NCBI GenBank assembly: GCA_031379665.1
Contig: JANNFI010000058.1
Coordinates: 1-22,600, forward strand
Source of the DNA: SZUA-254 sp031379665
GTDB lineage: Bacteria; Bacteroidota; Ignavibacteria; UBA10030; SZUA-254
Direction of reading: 5' to 3'
Length of the DNA stretch: 22,600 nucleotides
The notes beneath the pieces are model-generated. The model was not told the origin of the DNA. It did not search any database and was given only the letters and a program-made list of their open reading frames with translations. Position 1 is the stretch's first letter, and each line of letters starts with the position of its first letter. Positions 1-7,893 of the stretch are shown here, piece by piece. The translations under genes were made by a program, and so were the position numbers.

Positions 1-702
1 GATGACGTCGCGCTCCTCGGTCCCGAGGAGCCCGCCCTCGCCCGCGGGGGGGTTGAGGCCGAGGACCGCGATCCTGGGTCGCCGGAAGCCGAAGTCGGTT
101 CGGAGCGATTCCGATAACAGGGCAATGACCCTCACAAGGCGCTCCTTCGTCAGTGCGGCGGGAACCCTGCGCAGGGGGATATGGGTCGTGGCAAGAGCGA
201 TCCGGAGCGTTCCGTTGAGCATCAGCATCAGCGCCTCCCGCGATCCGGTCGACCGCGCGAGCATTTCCGTCTGACCGGGAAAGCGATAGCCGGCCGCGTT
301 CAGCGTGTCCTTCGCAAGCGGTCCTGTGACGATCCCGTCGATCTCTCCCCGTTTCCATAGCTCCGACGCAAGTTCGACGGCCCGACCGGCGAGGGCGCCA
401 GCCGCGCGGGAGGGACGCCCGGGAGTCGTGGTGAACTTCGATTTCGATGGGGATCCGATCACGGGAACGATGTCGCGTCCCCAGGAAACGGGGGGAGTCG
501 AAGCCGGAAGGAGGGTGACGGGGAGCTTGAATTTCTTCAGATAGTACCCGAAGACGCCGGCCTCGCCCACCAGGAGCGGCCTGCAGATCCTCCGCACCCC
601 CGGGTCCAGGATTGCGCGGAGGACGACCTCCGGCCCGATGCCGTTCGGATCCCCCATTGTCAGGCCCACGATCGGGAGGCGGTCTGCGCGGTCGATCCTC
701 AC
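1..702 (-). CDS. pdxA: 4-hydroxythreonine-4-phosphate dehydrogenase PdxA (3' part outside window)
   Basis: PdxA oxidises 4-phosphohydroxy-L-threonine with NAD+ and decarboxylates the product, in the DXP-dependent pathway to pyridoxal phosphate. The first 234 codons are visible; the C-terminal third lies beyond position 1. Family landmarks are the N-terminal TMGDPNGIGPE loop, TGPLAKDTLNAAG, the metal-ligand His of ATTHIPL (residue 174), and a LN-P-AGEGG loop near residues 216-223. Translation starts at a GTG (700-702) that overlaps the TGA of pepA as GTGA, so translational coupling is likely. Odd points: the usual GHTE motif reads GQTE (Gln at ~144), and the usual NPHAGE reads NPPAGE (Pro at ~219). 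These correspond to E. coli His136 (substrate) and His211 (metal). The fold assignment is secure; normal PdxA activity is less certain. Confidence 0.9.
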   Translation of the reverse strand, partial: MRIDRADRLPIVGLTMGDPNGIGPEVVLRAILDPGVRRICRPLLVGEAGVFGYYLKKFKLPVTLLPASTPPVSWGRDIVPVIGSPSKSKFTTTPGRPSRAAGALAGRAVELASELWKRGEIDGIVTGPLAKDTLNAAGYRFPGQTEMLARSTGSREALMLMLNGTLRIALATTHIPLRRVPAALTKERLVRVIALLSESLRTDFGFRRPRIAVLGLNPPAGEGGLLGTEERDVI

Positions 703-2219
703 GCCCCCCGGATGCTCCGGGTCTTCAGGAATTCCACCAGGAGCCGGACGCCGACTCCCGAACCGCCCTTCGGCGCGTAGGGCAACGATTCCTCGAGGAT
801 TGCGGTGCCAGCGATGTCGAGATGGACCCAGGGGTGGTTGCCAATGAATTTTTTCAGGAAGAGTCCTGCGGTGATGGCGCCTGCCCACCGACCGCCGACG
901 TTTTTCACGTCGGCCACGTCGCTCCTGATCTGTTTTTCATACTCCTCGAAGAGCGGGAGGGGCCACACCCGCTCGAAGGTCTTCTCTCCGGCGGCCTTCA
1001 ATTCGGCCATCAGCGTTTCGTCGTTGCCCATCATCCCGGTCGCGTGAGACCCGAGGGCCACAACGCAGGCGCCGGTGAGTGTCGCCAGGTCGATCACGGC
1101 GGCCGGCTTGAACGAGGGGGCGTAGGCGAGGGCATCGGCGAGGATCAGCCTGCCCTCGGCGTCCGTGTTATCCACTTCCGACGTCTTCCCTCCGTAATGG
1201 GTGATGATGTCACCCGGCCTCATCGCGGAACCGCCGAGGAGGTTTTCCGTCGCGGGCACCAGGCCCACCAGGTGGACCTGGATCTGCAGCCGGCTCGCCG
1301 CTTCCATCGTGCCGATCACCGCGGCGGCCCCCGACATATCCATCTTCATCTCGGCCATTCCGGATGCGGGTTTGATCGAGATGCCGCCGGAGTCGAAGGT
1401 GACCCCCTTGCCGACGAGGACTATCGTCTCCAGCCCTGTCCGGCCCGTATTCAGCTCCATCACGAGGAACCTTGGGGGCCTGGAGCTTCCGGCGCTGACC
1501 GCCAGCAGCCCGCCGAATCCGGTCCGGCGGATTTTTTTTTCATCCCACACCGTGACGCGGTAGCCGTACTTCGCGCCGGATTCAAGCGCCGCGACGGCCA
1601 GCGTCTCCGGGTAGAGCTCGTTGGGCGGGGCGTTCTCGAGATTGCGGGCGAGTTTCACTGCGGCGCAGACCATGACCGCTTCGCGGAGAGCCTTCCTGAT
1701 GGGGCCCGAACCGTCGTCGTCCTCACCGATGATGCGCACCGTCGTCAGCGGCCGCCGTTTCCTGGCGCGCTCCGTAATGTACCGGTCATAAAAATATGTT
1801 CCGAGGATCACTCCTTCGGCAAGGGCCTTCGCGCTTTCCGCGGGGGTCAGGACTCCCTTGCGCCCCGAAAAATCTCCCGGGAGTAGAAATGTGACGGTCG
1901 GGGATTTTTTTGCCACTACCGCAGATGCGGCGAGGGAGGCGGCGCGCCGGATCTTCTCGGCGGTCAGCGCGTCGGGGGCGCCGGTCCCGGCCAGAAGGAT
2001 CCGGCCCGCCGGCAACCTGCCGTCGGAAAGGAAGGAGCAGATTGTACCCTGTTTTCCGGTGAAATCCTCCTGGGCCAGTATCCTGGCCAGGCGGCTTCCG
2101 AAAATCTTCCGGAGCGGTGCGAGGGAGGCGTTCAACGCCGCGGGGCCCTCGGACGCGAAGAGCACCAGGGCGTCGGTGCGTGAGGATTTCAGCGTACCTT
2201 TCTGGTAGACGATATTCAT
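699..2219 (-). CDS. pepA: Leucyl aminopeptidase (M17 family)
   Basis: A cytosolic di-metal aminopeptidase that removes N-terminal residues from peptides during protein turnover. Its 506 residues match the usual family length of ~500. The M17 signature NTDAEGRL is at residues 351-358, and all expected ligands and catalytic residues are present: Lys271, Asp276, Lys283, Asp294, Asp353, Glu355 and Arg357, each offset by one from E. coli PepA. The N-terminal half (1-170) is the less conserved M17 N domain. The ATG (2217-2219) overlaps the TGA of nrnA as ATGA, and the stop overlaps the GTG of pdxA. The gene is therefore the middle member of a coupled trio. Some PepA proteins also bind DNA, but nothing here tests that. 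Confidence 0.96.
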   Translation of the reverse strand: MNIVYQKGTLKSSRTDALVLFASEGPAALNASLAPLRKIFGSRLARILAQEDFTGKQGTICSFLSDGRLPAGRILLAGTGAPDALTAEKIRRAASLAASAVVAKKSPTVTFLLPGDFSGRKGVLTPAESAKALAEGVILGTYFYDRYITERARKRRPLTTVRIIGEDDDGSGPIRKALREAVMVCAAVKLARNLENAPPNELYPETLAVAALESGAKYGYRVTVWDEKKIRRTGFGGLLAVSAGSSRPPRFLVMELNTGRTGLETIVLVGKGVTFDSGGISIKPASGMAEMKMDMSGAAAVIGTMEAASRLQIQVHLVGLVPATENLLGGSAMRPGDIITHYGGKTSEVDNTDAEGRLILADALAYAPSFKPAAVIDLATLTGACVVALGSHATGMMGNDETLMAELKAAGEKTFERVWPLPLFEEYEKQIRSDVADVKNVGGRWAGAITAGLFLKKFIGNHPWVHLDIAGTAILEESLPYAPKGGSGVGVRLLVEFLKTRSIRGA

Positions 2220-3256
2220 GGTTTCCCTGTGGCTGTTGTGTCGGTTGGTGGATGATCGAGATACTTTTGCGCCGCCAGGAGGACGTCCCGGACGACCGCG
2301 TCGAGCGGCACGTCGTGGAGTCGGGCTCCCGACGCATTGATGTGTCCGTTGCCCCCGAACTCCTTCGCTAGCGCGTTGACCTGAATCGCCCCCTTCGACC
2401 GGAAGCTGATCTTCACGCCGTCGACCAGTTCGGTGAAGAGGATGCCGATCCTTACCCCCCTGATATTCATCGGGTAGGTCGAAAATGTGTCCGTTTCGAC
2501 CTCCGTCGTCACGGTCCGCGTGAACATCTCCCTCGTGGTCAGCATCGTGGCGATGGCCCCACCCCCCGAGAGGGTGAGGGTGTCGAGGGCCTCGCCGAGG
2601 AGCCTCATCCGACCTGGGGTCCAGGTTTCATACACCCTGCTAAAAATGGAAGGGGGGTCAGCGCCGCGCTCGATCAGGGTGGAGATGATCCGGTGCGTGC
2701 CGGCGTCGGTCCGCGGGTAGCGGAACGACCCGGTATCGGTCATGATCGCCGTGTAGAGCGCCACGGCGATATCCTCACCGATCGTCACGTCATCGAACGA
2801 TTGCAGGAGGCGGAAGATCATTTCCCCCGTCGATGTGGCGCTGGGATCGACATAGTACGCGTCGGCGAAAGGATGGGGGTCCTGATGGTGGTCGATGACG
2901 GCCTTCGGGGCGGGGGATTTCCGGAAAGGCTCCTCCAGACTCCTGAGCCTGTCCGGCTGGTTGGTGTCCAGGACGACAAGGAGGTCGGCGTCCGCGATCC
3001 CGGGGTCGTGCGTCGCAGGTTCGTACCGGGCGATGAGCCCCCCGGGGTCGAGCCACCGGTAGTGTTCCGGCGTGGGGCTGTGGTTCACGATCGAGACGCT
3101 CTTGCCGAGCTGGAGCAGGCCGGCCCGCAGCGCGAGTTCGGAACCGAGGGCATCGCCGTCAGGGTTGACGTGCGTGGTCAGCACGAACCGGTTCTTCCGG
3201 CGGAGCAGGTCCCGCATCGTATGCATATCGGATGCCGTCATCATAGGGCTGATCAA
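2216..3256 (-). CDS. nrnA: DHH/DHHA1 phosphoesterase, NrnA-type oligoribonuclease/pAp phosphatase
   Basis: This family degrades 2-5 nt RNA fragments and/or dephosphorylates 3'-phosphoadenosine 5'-phosphate. The N-terminal DHH domain shows THVNPDGDALGS (His29, Asp33, Asp35), LDTNQ (Asp97), the name-giving DHH at 122-124, and MTDTGSF (Asp174). The C-terminal DHHA1 domain ends in GGNGHINASGA (301-311), the substrate-binding glycine/His loop. The length of 346 residues is slightly above the usual ~320. The start is uncertain: the longest frame opens with TTG (3254-3256), with a weak GGAA 11 nt upstream, while in-frame ATGs at 3242-3244 and 3239-3241 would also keep the whole domain. It begins just after the korB terminator, so it may rely on read-through or on a promoter I cannot recognise. 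Confidence 0.88.
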   Translation of the reverse strand: MISPMMTASDMHTMRDLLRRKNRFVLTTHVNPDGDALGSELALRAGLLQLGKSVSIVNHSPTPEHYRWLDPGGLIARYEPATHDPGIADADLLVVLDTNQPDRLRSLEEPFRKSPAPKAVIDHHQDPHPFADAYYVDPSATSTGEMIFRLLQSFDDVTIGEDIAVALYTAIMTDTGSFRYPRTDAGTHRIISTLIERGADPPSIFSRVYETWTPGRMRLLGEALDTLTLSGGGAIATMLTTREMFTRTVTTEVETDTFSTYPMNIRGVRIGILFTELVDGVKISFRSKGAIQVNALAKEFGGNGHINASGARLHDVPLDAVVRDVLLAAQKYLDHPPTDTTATGKP

Positions 3257-3276
3257 GGTAGCGTTATTTCCGGAAT

Positions 3277-3305
3277 AAAAAAAAAGGCGGGACCGCAGTC
3301 CCGCC
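3277..3305 (-). terminator. Intrinsic terminator after korB
   Basis: Read on the minus strand, a perfect 8-bp stem (GGCGGGAC/GTCCCGCC at 3298-3305 and 3286-3293, loop TGCG) is followed by nine T residues (3285-3277). It lies 32 bp past the korB stop. This is a classic Rho-independent terminator, and it separates the kor genes from the nrnA-pepA-pdxA trio. Confidence 0.9.
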
Positions 3306-3337
3306 TTCCGATCGACTCACCCGCGCGAACGGGTTGA

Positions 3338-4387
3338 CTAGTTGATCATCCAGGTGTCGCCGGAGTTAAGCAGCTTTTCGAGGTCGCCCTCGCCCTGCTT
3401 CGTGACCGCCGCTTCGAGCTGGCGGGCCAGCTCCGCCTCGTAGAGAGGCCGGTCGATGGCATAGATCACGCCGATCGGACGGGGGAGTTTGGGGAGGTCC
3501 GCCATCCTGGCCAGGATGGCGGAGAGTATCGTATCCTTCTCGTTGTGCACGAGCAGGTCAGCGGCGGAGTAGGCGCCATCCGCGATGGAAACGACTGTCG
3601 GGGTGAACCCGTCGAGCCTGATACCCTTGTCCTTCGCCTTCCCGAAGATCATCGGCTTTCCGTGTTCGAGCGCGAGGACGTTGTCGTCCTTTGTGTCCTT
3701 CTCGGTGAAGGCGAAAAACGCCCCGTCGTTGAAGACGTTGCAGTTCTGGTAGATTTCAACGAACGACGTGCCCCGGTGCTCGGCGGCCCGCCTGATGACA
3801 TACTGGAGGTGTTTCGGGTCGCGGTCCAGGGTTCTGGCCACGAATGAGGCCTCGGCGCCGACCGCCAGGAGCGCCGGGTTGAACGGGTGGTCGATGGAAC
3901 CGTGGGGAGTGGACTTCGTCACCTTGCCGAACTCCGAGGTGGGCGAATACTGGCCCTTCGTCAGACCGTAAATCTGGTTGTTGAAGAGGAGGATCTTGAT
4001 GTCGATGTTCCTCCTGCAGAGGTGGATGAGGTGGTTTCCGCCGATGCTGAGGCCGTCGCCGTCGCCGGTGACCACCCAGACCGTCAGGTCGGGTCGGGAG
4101 ATCTTCAGGCCCGAGGCGATGGCGGTCGCCCGTCCGTGGATGGAGTGGAACCCATAGGTATCCATGTAGTACGGGAACCGGCTCGAGCATCCGATGCCTG
4201 ACACGAAGGCCATCCGGTGCCTCGGCAGGTTCAGGTCCGGCATCACGCGCTGGACCTGGGCGAGGATCGAATAATCTCCGCAGCCCGGACACCACCGGAC
4301 GTCCTGGTCCGACTGGAAGTCCTTGCCCGTCAGTTTCGTTTCCGGCGTGGCCGGCGCATCCTTCAGGATTTCTTCTACGAGACGCAT
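3338..4387 (-). CDS. korB: 2-oxoacid:ferredoxin oxidoreductase, beta subunit (KorB-like)
   Basis: This is the TPP-binding subunit of a two-subunit 2-oxoacid:ferredoxin oxidoreductase, which converts 2-oxoglutarate (or another 2-oxoacid) plus CoA to acyl-CoA, CO2 and reduced ferredoxin. Visible motifs are the [4Fe-4S] ligand segment WCPGCGDYSIL (Cys33, Cys36), a further Cys67 in SGIGCSSRFPYYM, and the TPP/Mg2+ motif GDGDGLSIGGNH (108-119) with NNQIYGLTKGQ (136-146). At 349 residues the length is normal. The ATG is preceded by CGGAG at 8-12 nt, and the gene lies 13 nt after korA. The substrate cannot be proven from motifs: the fused-alpha/short-beta arrangement favours 2-oxoglutarate, but pyruvate or branched-chain oxoacids remain possible. 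Confidence 0.9.
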   Translation of the reverse strand: MRLVEEILKDAPATPETKLTGKDFQSDQDVRWCPGCGDYSILAQVQRVMPDLNLPRHRMAFVSGIGCSSRFPYYMDTYGFHSIHGRATAIASGLKISRPDLTVWVVTGDGDGLSIGGNHLIHLCRRNIDIKILLFNNQIYGLTKGQYSPTSEFGKVTKSTPHGSIDHPFNPALLAVGAEASFVARTLDRDPKHLQYVIRRAAEHRGTSFVEIYQNCNVFNDGAFFAFTEKDTKDDNVLALEHGKPMIFGKAKDKGIRLDGFTPTVVSIADGAYSAADLLVHNEKDTILSAILARMADLPKLPRPIGVIYAIDRPLYEAELARQLEAAVTKQGEGDLEKLLNSGDTWMIN

Positions 4388-4400
4388 CGTGGTTGCTCCG

Positions 4401-6230
4401 TTATGATAGTAATTCGTCGATCTTCTTTTCGATTTCGGACGACATAAATGGGAGTCCCTGGACCTTGTTCATCGAGATGGCGGGGATCAGGAACTTGCTC
4501 CTCAGGAGCTTCGATAGCTGTCCGAGGTTCAGTTCCGGGACAAGGACCTGTTTGTAACTGTAGAGGATCTCCCCGATGTTCTTCTGGAAGGGGTGGATGT
4601 ACTTCAATTGCAGGTGCGAAACCGACTTCCCGGCCGCTCGCCTCGATTCGACGGCCGTACGGATGGCGCCGTACGTCCCGCCCCATCCGACGACGAGCAG
4701 TTCCCCCTTCGGGTCGCCGTCGACGACGGCGAGGGGGATGTCATCGGCGATGCCGTCGATCTTCGACTGCCGCATCCTGACCATGAACTCGTGGTTTTCC
4801 GGATCGTAGCTCACGTTTCCCGTGAGGTGTTCTTTCTCGAGGCCGCCCACGCGGTGTTCGAGGCCGGGAGTGCCGGGGATGGCCCAGGGGCGGGCGAGGG
4901 TCTTTTCGTTCCGGCTGTACGGCTGGAAATCCGTGGGGTCGGTCCTGAACGCCGGCCCAATCTCGGGGAGGGAGTCCACCGAGGGGATCATCCAGGGTTC
5001 AGCGCCGTTCGCCAGGTAGCCGTCGGAGAGCACGATCACGGGCGTCATGTACTTCAATGCGATCCTGGACGCTTCGAACACACAGTTGAAACAATCGGCG
5101 GGAGTGATCGGGGCGAGCACCGGGATCGGTGCCTCGCTGTTGCGGCCGTAGACCGCCTGCAGGAGGTCCGCCTGTTCGGTCTTGGTGGGGAGGCCCGTGC
5201 TTGGGCTGCCGCGCTGGACGTCGATGATGACCAGGGGCAGCTCGACCATCACCGCGAGCCCCATCGCCTCGCTCTTGAGCGCCATCCCCGGTCCGCTGGT
5301 GGTGGTCAGCGCGAGGGCGCCGCCGTAGGCAGCGCCGATCGCCGCGGTGATCCCGGCGATTTCATCCTCCGCCTGGAAGGTTTTCACCCTGAAGTTCTTG
5401 TGGTGCGACAGCTCGTGCAGGATGTCGCTCGCGGGAGTGATCGGGTAGCTGCCCAGGAAGAGCTCGAGCTTCGATTTCACGCTGGCGGCGATCATTCCCC
5501 ACGCCGCGGCCTCGTTCCCCGTGATGCTCCGGTATTTACCCTTGGTGAGGGAGGCCGGCTTGACCTCGTAGCGTGCCGCGAAGATCTCCGTGGTTTCGCC
5601 GAACGCGTACCCCGACTTCAGCACACGGATGTTCGCGTCGACGATTTCGGGGGTCTTGGCGAATTTTTGCTGGATCCAGCTCAGGCTGAGGTCCATCGGC
5701 CTCGAGAACATCCAGTACATCATCCCGAGGGCGAAGAAGTTCTTGCAGCGATCCACCAGCTTGTTCGAGAGTCCCATGTCCTGCAGGACGTTCTGCGTGA
5801 GGGTCGTGATCGCCACGGCGTGCAGCTGGTATTTCTGCAGCGATCCGTCCTCGAGCGGGTTCTGCTCGTAGCCCGCCAGTTTCAGGTTCTTAGGTGAGAA
5901 ACCGTCCTTGTTCGCGATGATGATGCCGCCGTCACAAAGGTTCCGGAGGTTCACCTTGAGGGCGGCCGGGTTCATCGCGACGAGCACGTCGCAGAAGTCC
6001 CCGGGAGTGTTGATCTCGGTCGATCCGAAATGGATCTGGAACCCGCTGACGCCGAAGAGCGTCCCGGCCGGGGCCCTGATCTCCGCCGGATAATCCGGGA
6101 AGGTGCTGAGGTCGTTGCCGAGCGTGGCGGTGGTGTTGGTGAACTGCGTCCCCGTCAGCTGCATGCCGTCGCCGGAATCGCCGGCGAAACGGATGGTGAC
6201 TTTATCGAGGTTTTTCAGCGTCTTGCTCAT
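4401..6230 (-). CDS. korA: 2-oxoacid:ferredoxin oxidoreductase, fused gamma-alpha subunit (KorA-like)
   Basis: Partner of korB. The N-terminal ~190 residues are the gamma (CoA-side) domain, opening with IRFAGDSGDGMQLTG. A linker follows, then the alpha pyrimidine-binding domain from ~230 with TTTSGPGMALKSEAMG and RGSPSTGLPTKTEQADL. The C-terminal domain II follows (LVVGWGGTYGAIRTAVE). At 609 residues it matches the fused form seen in KorA of actinobacteria and the FCB group. No separate ferredoxin-like delta subunit is encoded nearby, as expected for the two-subunit class. The ATG at 6228-6230 has a modest GAGAG upstream. It lies 24 nt after ccdA and 13 nt before korB, so ccdA-korA-korB is very likely one transcript. 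The enzyme could run oxidatively in the TCA cycle or reductively for carbon fixation; the sequence does not decide. Confidence 0.92.
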   Translation of the reverse strand: MSKTLKNLDKVTIRFAGDSGDGMQLTGTQFTNTTATLGNDLSTFPDYPAEIRAPAGTLFGVSGFQIHFGSTEINTPGDFCDVLVAMNPAALKVNLRNLCDGGIIIANKDGFSPKNLKLAGYEQNPLEDGSLQKYQLHAVAITTLTQNVLQDMGLSNKLVDRCKNFFALGMMYWMFSRPMDLSLSWIQQKFAKTPEIVDANIRVLKSGYAFGETTEIFAARYEVKPASLTKGKYRSITGNEAAAWGMIAASVKSKLELFLGSYPITPASDILHELSHHKNFRVKTFQAEDEIAGITAAIGAAYGGALALTTTSGPGMALKSEAMGLAVMVELPLVIIDVQRGSPSTGLPTKTEQADLLQAVYGRNSEAPIPVLAPITPADCFNCVFEASRIALKYMTPVIVLSDGYLANGAEPWMIPSVDSLPEIGPAFRTDPTDFQPYSRNEKTLARPWAIPGTPGLEHRVGGLEKEHLTGNVSYDPENHEFMVRMRQSKIDGIADDIPLAVVDGDPKGELLVVGWGGTYGAIRTAVESRRAAGKSVSHLQLKYIHPFQKNIGEILYSYKQVLVPELNLGQLSKLLRSKFLIPAISMNKVQGLPFMSSEIEKKIDELLS

Positions 6231-6254
6231 AAGGGCTCTCGTGAAGGTCCAGTG

Positions 6255-6989
6255 TTATCCGAGTTCATTCAGGAAAGGGAACCATTGCGACAGGTATGCC
6301 GAAATGATCGTGAGGTAGTTGGTCATGATCAGGATCCCGACGATCACCAGGAGGATGCCGCTCACCATCTCGATCTTCGGGAGGTGGCGCTTCATCCGGT
6401 TGAACGGGCCGTAGAAGACCGTGATGCTCAGGCCTGCGAGGATGAAGGGGAGGCCGAGGCCGGCGGAATAGGAGGAGAGGAGCACGACTCCCTCGGCCAC
6501 GCTCTCCTGCTGGCTGGCCACGGCGAGGATCGAGGCCAGGATCGGGCCGATGCAGGGGGTCCAGCCGAAGGCGAAGGCGAGCCCCACCAGGAACGCGCCG
6601 GCGGCCCCGAGCGGCTGTCCCTTCGCGTGAAAACGTTTTTCGTAATTCAGGAACGGTATCCTGATCAGCCCCGTCATATGGAGTCCGAAGACGACAATGA
6701 TGGCCCCGGCGATCTTCGTGATGATGTGGAGCTGGTCCCGGAGCAGCTGGCCGAAAAACGTGGCGGATGCCCCGAGGGAGATGAACACAAGGGAGAACCC
6801 GGCGACGAAGAAGAGGGAATTGAGGAAAATCCTCCGGCGGACGACCGACCGGGCGGACGACACCGTCATTTCCTCGAACGACACTCCGGAGATAAACGAG
6901 AGGTACCCCGGCACGATGGGGAGGACGCAGGGGGAAATGAAGGACGCGAAGCCGGCGGCGAATGCGAGAAGAATGGTGACGTTTTCCAA
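6255..6989 (-). CDS. ccdA: CcdA/DsbD-type thiol-disulfide transmembrane protein
   Basis: An inner-membrane protein that passes reducing equivalents from cytoplasmic thioredoxin to extracytoplasmic thiol proteins, for example in cytochrome c maturation. It has 244 residues and about six hydrophobic helices. The two redox cysteines sit in the pseudo-symmetric motifs SPCVLPIVPGYL (Cys21) and GWTPCIGPIL (Cys146), the hallmark of the family. The start is TTG (6987-6989) with GAGG about 9 nt upstream; no ATG would keep the first helix. It is 115 nt downstream of rplI, with a hairpin and a promoter-like sequence in that gap, and 24 nt upstream of korA. The thioredoxin-like partner and the cytochrome machinery are not in the window, so the downstream client is unknown. 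Confidence 0.88.
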   Translation of the reverse strand: MENVTILLAFAAGFASFISPCVLPIVPGYLSFISGVSFEEMTVSSARSVVRRRIFLNSLFFVAGFSLVFISLGASATFFGQLLRDQLHIITKIAGAIIVVFGLHMTGLIRIPFLNYEKRFHAKGQPLGAAGAFLVGLAFAFGWTPCIGPILASILAVASQQESVAEGVVLLSSYSAGLGLPFILAGLSITVFYGPFNRMKRHLPKIEMVSGILLVIVGILIMTNYLTIISAYLSQWFPFLNELG

Positions 6990-7026
6990 AACCTACGACC
7001 TCATCTCAGATGAACCCTGTTCCTCC

Positions 7027-7054
7027 AACATAGCAATTTCCGCCCATGATTCAA
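7027..7054 (-). promoter_or_regulatory. Promoter-like sequence upstream of ccdA
   Basis: On the minus strand TTGAAT (7049-7054) and TATGTT (7027-7032) are separated by 16 nt. A start of transcription near 7020 would give a leader of ~30 nt before the ccdA TTG. It lies just downstream of the hairpin at 7069-7087, which fits a transcription-unit boundary. It was found by eye from the hexamers and spacing only. Confidence 0.35.
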
Positions 7055-7068
7055 AGAATGCCGGGCGC

Positions 7069-7087
7069 CCCCGGGGCACCCCCGGAG
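7069..7087 (-). terminator. GC-only hairpin after rplI (possible weak terminator)
   Basis: CCGGGG-GTG-CCCCGG on the minus strand, a 6-bp stem extendable by about two pairs including a G-T wobble, begins 18-20 nt past the rplI stop. Only a broken T-rich stretch (ATTCTTTG) follows ~11 nt later, so an intrinsic terminator is possible but not convincing. It could instead stabilise the 3' end of the ribosomal-protein mRNA. Confidence 0.3.
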
Positions 7088-7104
7088 CGCGGGCCGGGCC
7101 CCGT

Positions 7105-7548
7105 TCATTCCCTGACGACCCAGACCTTGACCTTCGTTTCCACCTCCGGGTGGAGCTTGAGGCCCACGGAATAGATCCCCAGGGCCTTGATGGGCTCCTC
7201 GATCTCGATGATGCGCTTGTCGATGGTGAACCCCTTCTCGGCGAGCGCGTCCGCGATCATCTGGGACGTCACCGTGCCGAAGAGTCGTTCGTCCTCGCCG
7301 ACCTTCATCTTGAGGGTGATGGAGGTCTTTTCGAGTTCCGCGGCAAGTTTCTGCGCTCGCGTCGATTCCTTCCCCAACCGTCGCGACTGCTGCAGTTTTG
7401 CTTCCTCGAGCGTCCGCATGTTTCCGGCGGTCGCCTGGTAGCCGATGTTCCTGGGGAGCAGGAAATTCCGCGCGAAGCCGTCCTTGACGTCCACGACGTC
7501 GCCGATCTTTCCCAGTTTCTGGTGGTCCTGCCGAAGGATGATTTTCAT
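7105..7548 (-). CDS. rplI: 50S ribosomal protein L9
   Basis: L9 bridges the base of the L1 stalk and affects frame maintenance. Its 147 residues match the usual ~148. The N-terminal rRNA-binding domain is typical (MKIILRQDHQKLGKIGDVVDVKDGFARNFLLPR), and is followed by the long connecting helix (~40-75) and the C-terminal domain ending in an EVETKVKVWVV strand. The ATG has AGGAG 8 nt upstream. It lies 35 nt after rpsR and is the last ribosomal gene of the cluster. Confidence 0.97.
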   Translation of the reverse strand: MKIILRQDHQKLGKIGDVVDVKDGFARNFLLPRNIGYQATAGNMRTLEEAKLQQSRRLGKESTRAQKLAAELEKTSITLKMKVGEDERLFGTVTSQMIADALAEKGFTIDKRIIEIEEPIKALGIYSVGLKLHPEVETKVKVWVVRE

Positions 7549-7583
7549 GAGTATGCTCCTGGTGTCGTATGCCGGTATGGTGG

Positions 7584-7823
7584 TCAGCGGATCGATTCCG
7601 AGACGAAGGGGATCAGGGCGAGGTGCCGTGCCCGCTTGATCGCCTGGACGAGGTGGCGCTGGTGCTTCGCGCAGTTGCCCGTGATGCGTTTGGGGATGAT
7701 CTTCCCCTGCTCGGAGACGAAACGCGAGAGACGGCGTTCGTCCTTGTAATCGATGTACGATTCGTCATTGTCGCAGAACCGGCACGATCTGCGTTTTTTC
7801 AGCTGCTGTTCCTGTTTGGCCAT
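7584..7823 (-). CDS. rpsR: 30S ribosomal protein S18 (zinc-ligand form)
   Basis: S18 binds 16S rRNA as a heterodimer with S6 on the platform of the small subunit. Its 79 residues are the normal length. The conserved segment IDYKDERRLSRFVSEQGKIIPKRITG is intact. It carries CRFC (Cys14, Cys17) plus CAKH (Cys51, His54), the likely zinc-binding version of S18. AGGGA precedes the ATG by 7 nt. It follows rpsF by 70 nt with no ssb gene between them, unlike many bacteria where ssb separates the two. Confidence 0.97.
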   Translation of the reverse strand: MAKQEQQLKKRRSCRFCDNDESYIDYKDERRLSRFVSEQGKIIPKRITGNCAKHQRHLVQAIKRARHLALIPFVSESIR

Positions 7824-7893
7824 TGGCGTTCCCTGCGATTCCTGTTGGTGGATGAGTGTGGTGTTTGCCCGACTGTCTGTCGCGCGCGAACGT

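Noticed and set aside
612..1886. 424-residue plus-strand ORF antisense to pepA
   Set aside because: It lies wholly opposite a gene with complete M17 motifs, is rich in Arg/Gly/Pro/His as expected of a GC-rich shadow frame, and shows no family motif.
4593..5897. 434-residue plus-strand ORF antisense to korA
   Set aside because: The opposite strand carries an intact, recognisable KorA; this frame has no domain-like pattern.
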